A stretch of DNA of 64,000 nucleotides, from positions 801,752-865,751 of the forward strand of contig NZ_LMIJ01000011.1 of NCBI RefSeq assembly GCF_001428665.1. The letters are read 5' to 3'. A program made the translations under genes and the position numbers. Positions 60,344-64,000 of the stretch are shown here, piece after piece (the stretch's first letter is position 1; the number at the start of each line of letters is the position of its first letter). A model generated the notes under the pieces. It searched no databases. It was not told the origin of the DNA and worked only from the letters and a program-made list of their open reading frames with translations. Source of the stretch: Acidovorax sp. Root219 (lineage in GTDB: Bacteria > Pseudomonadota > Gammaproteobacteria > Burkholderiales > Burkholderiaceae_C).

Positions 60344-62401
60344 TCAGCGGCCGCCCTTGAGCACGGCCTGCACGGTGGCAGCCACGTTCTCTTCGGTGAA
60401 ACCGAAGTGCTTGAACAGCACCGGTGCCGGAGCCGATTCGCCGTAGGTATCGAGACCCACGACGGCGGCGCAGCCATACTTCCACCAGCCATCGGTCACG
60501 CCCATTTCCACCGCCACGCGGGGGATGCCCGCGGGCAGCACAGACTTCTTGTACTTGGCGTCTTCGCGGTCGAAGGTCGTGTTGCTCGGCATGGAGACCA
60601 CGCGCACGGCGATCTTGCGGTCGGCCAGCAGGCGCTGGGCCTTCAGCGCCAACTGCACTTCGGAGCCGGTGGCGATGATCACCGCCACGGCCTTCTTCTT
60701 GAGGCCCACGTCGGCCGGCTCGCTGAGCACATAGGCGCCGCGGCTGATGTCGCCCAGGTCGCGCTTGGGTGCGTAGGGCAGGTTCTGGCGCGAGAGCAGC
60801 AGGGCGGTCGGCTTGTCCTTGTTTGTCAGCGCCACGCTCCAGGCCACGGCGGTTTCGGCCGTATCGCCCGGGCGCCACACGTCCAGGTTGGGGATCAGGC
60901 GCAGGCTGGCGGCATGCTCCACCGACTGGTGGGTCGGGCCGTCCTCGCCCAGGCCGATGGAGTCGTGCGTGAACACGTGGATCACGCGCTGCTTCATCAG
61001 CGCGGCCATGCGGATGGCGTTGCGGCTGTAGTCGCTGAAGGTCAGGAAGGTGCCGCCGTACGGAATGAAGCCACCATGCAGCGCAATGCCGTTCATGATC
61101 GCGGCCATGCCGAATTCGCGCACGCCGTAGTTGATGTGGCGCCCGCCGATCTTCTGGCCTTCGGCCACTTCGGTCTTGACCACGTTGCCCTGCATGTCGA
61201 AACGCAGGTTGGGCGTGCTCTTGGTGTTGGTGAGGTTGGAGCCGGTCAGGTCGGCGCTGCCGCCGAGCAGCTCGGGCAGGGCGGCGGTGAAGGCTTCCAG
61301 TGCCAATTGGCTGGCCTTGCGGCTGGCCACGGTCTCGCCCTTGGTATGGGCGGCGATCACGGTGTCCACGGCCACCTGGGCGAAGTTGGCGGGCAACTGG
61401 CCCTGCATGCGGCGTGTGAGCTCGGCAGCCAGCTCGGGGAAGGCGGCGGTGTAGGCGGCAAAGCGCTCGTTCCAGGTCGCTTCAGCGGCCTGGCCGGTGT
61501 CCTTGGCGTTCCAGGCGGCGTACACGTCGTCAGGGATGCTGAAGGGTTCGTGGCTCCAGCCCAGGGCTTCGCGGGTCAGCGCGATTTCCTCGGCGCCCAG
61601 GGGCTCGCCGTGGGCCTTGGCGGTATTGGCGCGGTTCGGGCTGCCCTTGCCGATGTGCGTCTTGCAGACGATCAGGGTGGGGCGCTCGCCCTGTTTCTTG
61701 GCTTCGGCGATGGCGGCGGTGACCTTTTCGGCGTCGTGGCCGTCGATGGGGCCGATCACGTTCCAGCCGCTGGCCACGAAGCGCAGGGGCGTGTTGTCGG
61801 CGAACCAGGGGGCGACCTGGCCGTCGATGCTGATGCCGTTGTCGTCGTACAGCGCGATCAGCTTGTTGAGCTTCCAGGCGCCGGCCAGCGACACGGCCTC
61901 ATGGCTGATGCCTTCCATCAGGCAGCCATCACCCAGGAAGACGTAGGTGTTGTGGTCCACGACGGCATGGCCTTCGCGGTTGAACTCGGAGGCCAGCAGT
62001 TTCTCGGCCAGGGCAAAGCCCACGGCATTGGTGATGCCCTGGCCCAGCGGGCCGGTGGTGGTTTCCACGCCGGGCGTGATGCCTACTTCGGGGTGGCCGG
62101 CGGTCTTGCTGTGCAGTTGGCGGAAGTTCTTGAGCTCGCCGATGGGCAGGTCGTAGCCCGTGAGGTGCAGCAGCGCGTACAGCAGCATGGAGCCGTGGCC
62201 ATTGCTCAGCACGAAGCGGTCGCGGTCGAACCACTGGGGGTTGGTCGGGTTGTGCTTGAGGTGGCGACCCCACAGGGCCACGGCCATGTCGGCCATGCCC
62301 ATCGGGGCGCCGGGGTGGCCTGAGTTGGCTTGTTGAACGGCGTCCATGGCCAGCGCGCGGATCGCGTTTGCCATTGGTTGGTTTTGCAGGGTGTTGGCCA
62401 T
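60344..62401 (-). CDS. tkt: Transketolase
   Basis: 685 aa. Thiamine diphosphate motif '[14 protein letters not shown]', '[17 protein letters not shown]', '[18 protein letters not shown]' and the C-terminal domain are all typical of TktA. Interconverts pentose- and triose/hexose-phosphates; together with gap nearby it is a central-carbon locus, an arrangement seen in other Comamonadaceae (from memory). ATG 62401 gives the standard N-terminus '[20 protein letters not shown]'. Confidence 0.96.
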   Translation of the reverse strand: MANTLQNQPMANAIRALAMDAVQQANSGHPGAPMGMADMAVALWGRHLKHNPTNPQWFDRDRFVLSNGHGSMLLYALLHLTGYDLPIGELKNFRQLHSKTAGHPEVGITPGVETTTGPLGQGITNAVGFALAEKLLASEFNREGHAVVDHNTYVFLGDGCLMEGISHEAVSLAGAWKLNKLIALYDDNGISIDGQVAPWFADNTPLRFVASGWNVIGPIDGHDAEKVTAAIAEAKKQGERPTLIVCKTHIGKGSPNRANTAKAHGEPLGAEEIALTREALGWSHEPFSIPDDVYAAWNAKDTGQAAEATWNERFAAYTAAFPELAAELTRRMQGQLPANFAQVAVDTVIAAHTKGETVASRKASQLALEAFTAALPELLGGSADLTGSNLTNTKSTPNLRFDMQGNVVKTEVAEGQKIGGRHINYGVREFGMAAIMNGIALHGGFIPYGGTFLTFSDYSRNAIRMAALMKQRVIHVFTHDSIGLGEDGPTHQSVEHAASLRLIPNLDVWRPGDTAETAVAWSVALTNKDKPTALLLSRQNLPYAPKRDLGDISRGAYVLSEPADVGLKKKAVAVIIATGSEVQLALKAQRLLADRKIAVRVVSMPSNTTFDREDAKYKKSVLPAGIPRVAVEMGVTDGWWKYGCAAVVGLDTYGESAPAPVLFKHFGFTEENVAATVQAVLKGGR

Positions 62402-62537
62402 GGAAGGGCGGCTCCGGGTGGGGGAGGTTCAGGGGAAACCCGGCATTTTACCGGTGCGCGCCCCTGGCCCTGCCGGCAGGCCTCGGGGAACCCCGCCAAC
62501 CGGCCACGGCAAGCGCCAATGCACTACAGTGCAAGCC

Positions 62538-62939
62538 ATGCAAGGACTGCACCTCACCGCCGATCTCCATGGCTGCCTCTGCGCCCCCGAATGGCTGCTG
62601 GACGCCGCCGCCCTGGGCCGTGCCTGCACGGACGCCGTGCGCGCTGCGGGCCTGCAGCCCGTGGGCCAGTTGTTCCATGGGTTTCCCGCCACGGAGCAGG
62701 GGCCGGGCGGGGTCACCGCCACGGTGCTGCTGGCCGAATCGCACCTGTGCGTGCACACCTGGCCCGAGCAGCGCGCCGTGACGCTGGACGTCTACGTCTG
62801 CAATTTTGGCGCCGACCATTCGGGCAAGGCGCGCGCGCTCATGGATGCGCTGCTGGCACTGTTCGAGCCCGCCAGCGTGCAGCGCCACGCGCTGCAGCGC
62901 GGTGCCGTGGGTGTCGCCGCGATGGAGGCCTCCGCATGA
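62538..62939 (+). CDS. speD: S-adenosylmethionine decarboxylase, short prokaryotic type
   Basis: 133 aa, the length of class Ib AdoMetDC. Self-cleavage would occur between E67 and S68 in 'LLAESHLCVHTWPE' to give the pyruvoyl group; C88 in 'LDVYVCNFG' is the probable proton donor. It makes decarboxylated SAM for spermidine, although some homologs have become ornithine or arginine decarboxylases. Start ATG 62538; no strong Shine-Dalgarno. Its stop overlaps the next start (ATGA). No spermidine synthase is adjacent. Confidence 0.87.
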   Translation: MQGLHLTADLHGCLCAPEWLLDAAALGRACTDAVRAAGLQPVGQLFHGFPATEQGPGGVTATVLLAESHLCVHTWPEQRAVTLDVYVCNFGADHSGKARALMDALLALFEPASVQRHALQRGAVGVAAMEASA

Positions 62940-63694
62940 GCGCCGCAGCCCAGGTCCCGGCCCTGCTGCTGGCCGCCGGCCGCGGCGAGCGCATGCGCCC
63001 GCTGACTGACACCACCCCCAAGCCCCTGCTGCCAGTGCAGGGCCAGCCGCTGCTGGTATGGCACCTGCAGGCCCTGGCAGAGGCCGGCGTGGGCGAGGTG
63101 GTGATCAACACCGCCTGGCTGGGCGAGCAGATCGAAGCCCACTGCGGCACCGCCTTCGGCACGCACCACTCACGCCGGGGCAACCACCGGATCGAGATCG
63201 CCTACTCCCGCGAGGGCCGCGACTTCGGCGGCGCGCTGGAGACGGCGGGTGGCATTGCGCGCGCGCTGCCGCTGGTGGAGTCGGACGTGTTCTGGCTCGC
63301 GGCCGGGGACGTGTACGTGCCGGACTTCGTGTTTGATGCGAAGGCAGTGCAAGCCTTCAAGGCCAGCAGGCAGCTGGCCCACCTGTGGCTGGTGCCCAAC
63401 CCGGAGCACCATCCACGCGGCGATTTCGGCATGTCGCCCGAGGGGCTGGCGCTGAACCTGCCGGCCGATGACCCAGCGCCGCGCTACACCTACAGCACCA
63501 TCGCGCTGCTGCATGCAGAGCTATTTTTCACGCCTTGGTGCGACATTCCGGTCGGAAACCCCGGGGGTGAGAAGGCGGCTCTGGCGCCGCTGCTGCGCCG
63601 GGCCATGGACGCGGGCCGCGTGGGCGCCTCGCTCTACAACGGCCGCTGGACCGACGTGGGTACGCCCGAGCGTCTGGCAGAACTCAACCGCTGA
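62936..63694 (+). CDS. murU: Sugar-1-phosphate nucleotidyltransferase, MurU-like
   Basis: 252 aa. 'PALLLAAGRGERMRPLTDTTPKPLLPVQGQPL' (parts: LLLAAGRGERMRPLTD, TTPKPLLPVQGQPL) is the nucleotide- and sugar-phosphate-binding signature; 'AAGDVYVPDF' and 'RWTDVGTPERLAEL' follow. MurU makes UDP-MurNAc in the cell-wall recycling bypass; its usual kinase partner AmgK is not in view. Overlaps speD by 4 bp, so they are co-translated. A mannose- or glucose-1-phosphate transferase role cannot be excluded. Confidence 0.82.
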   Translation: MSAAAQVPALLLAAGRGERMRPLTDTTPKPLLPVQGQPLLVWHLQALAEAGVGEVVINTAWLGEQIEAHCGTAFGTHHSRRGNHRIEIAYSREGRDFGGALETAGGIARALPLVESDVFWLAAGDVYVPDFVFDAKAVQAFKASRQLAHLWLVPNPEHHPRGDFGMSPEGLALNLPADDPAPRYTYSTIALLHAELFFTPWCDIPVGNPGGEKAALAPLLRRAMDAGRVGASLYNGRWTDVGTPERLAELNR

Positions 63695-63703
63695 ACCAGA
63701 GGC

Positions 63704-64000
63704 TCACTGCCCCGGGCTGGGGGTTCCCGCATGGGCGGGTTGCACGGTGATGGCCGGGCCGTTCTCGCAGGCACGCAGCAGCCATTCGCTGGGCCGAAAG
63801 CGCGCCTCGGGCCCATCGGGCGCAGGCTTGCCGACTTCCGCCTGCACGTCGTAGGGGATAGGCGGTACCTGGAACACGGCCACCTGCCCCTTGCGGCAGG
63901 CCAGCGCGGGCACGAGCTTGTGCACCACCCAGCCCTGGGTGTTGCTGTCGAAGCGGTAGACGGGGCCCAACGTCTGGTCCTGCGCCAGTTCCAGGCGCAT
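63704..64000 (-). CDS. Hypothetical protein (runs to window edge)
   Basis: The visible C-terminal 98 aa contain 'DQTLGPVYRFDSNTQGWVVH', 'LACRKGQVAVFQVPPIPYD' and a Pro/Gly-rich end. I do not recognise the family. An ATG falls exactly at the window edge, but the true start could lie further upstream. It is convergent with the murU-like gene, with 9 bp between stops. Confidence 0.5.
   Translation of the reverse strand: MRLELAQDQTLGPVYRFDSNTQGWVVHKLVPALACRKGQVAVFQVPPIPYDVQAEVGKPAPDGPEARFRPSEWLLRACENGPAITVQPAHAGTPSPGQ

Noticed and set aside
60308..62323. Open frame of 671 codons on the plus strand
   Set aside because: Exact antisense of transketolase, a strongly conserved gene.

Overview
The window is about two-thirds G+C, densely coded, and reads as a stretch of a betaproteobacterial chromosome, most likely from the Comamonadaceae (Acidovorax, Comamonas or Delftia-like). 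Pointers are a pmd-type protocatechuate 4,5-cleavage operon in the order pmdEF-DABC, orphan Bug/TctC binding proteins, paired DUF4398/OmpA lipoproteins and a CCCCCT..AGGGGG intergenic repeat of a kind common in that family. No rRNA, tRNA, CRISPR array, prophage or intact insertion sequence was seen. The identification is by inspection only.

Layout. (1) 1-12.9 kb: a patchwork of small regulator-plus-target units: LysR with an SDR, a YafY/WYL regulator with a NIPSNAP protein, TetR with VOC, GFA and DUF1579 genes, pirin, a SlyD-like isomerase, a 2OG-Fe(II) oxygenase, a GlxA/FtrA-type AraC regulator with a rhodanese, and LysR with GST and a PNPOx-like flavoprotein. (2) 12.8-15.0 kb: a two-gene DNA-repair unit (TIGR03915-like plus radical SAM TIGR03916-like) behind a LexA-type SOS box. 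(3) 15.0-20.7 kb: a five-gene Csu-type (spore coat U) chaperone-usher fimbrial operon, then a CheY-like regulator and a class C26 glutamine hydrolase. (4) 22.8-28.4 kb: a large FecR-TPR-outer-membrane barrel protein overlapping a CHASE2-cyclase gene, then a ribosome-hibernation-like protein. (5) 28.9-46.6 kb: an aromatic-acid island with vanillate O-demethylase vanAB and a GntR regulator, a Liv-type ABC transporter, a DUF1932 oxidoreductase, a LysR regulator (pmdR-like) and the pmd operon taking protocatechuate to pyruvate and oxaloacetate. Five copies of the 8-bp palindrome TGTATACA sit only at promoters of this island, suggesting one GntR-controlled regulon. (6) 46.7-48.8 kb: three DUF4398 lipoproteins, one fused to an OmpA domain. 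(7) 49.0-57.4 kb: a LacI regulator, SDR dehydrogenase, TRAP transporter, VOC protein, RuBisCO-like protein with almost all RuBisCO active-site residues, and a DUF1537 acid-sugar kinase. This is the strongest candidate for a poorly described pathway. (8) 57.5-64 kb: gap and transketolase genes interleaved with two paralogous secreted proteins, then a short S-adenosylmethionine decarboxylase overlapping a MurU-like nucleotidyltransferase.

The parts connect as follows. Vanillate would be demethylated to protocatechuate by VanAB, ring-opened by PmdAB and processed by PmdC, D, E and F, with uptake by the ABC system and/or solute-binding proteins. The LacI/TRAP/RLP cluster would import an acid sugar, oxidise it (SDR), phosphorylate it (DUF1537 kinase) and cleave it (RLP) into central metabolites. 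Most start codons were chosen from Shine-Dalgarno spacing and family alignment and carry some uncertainty.
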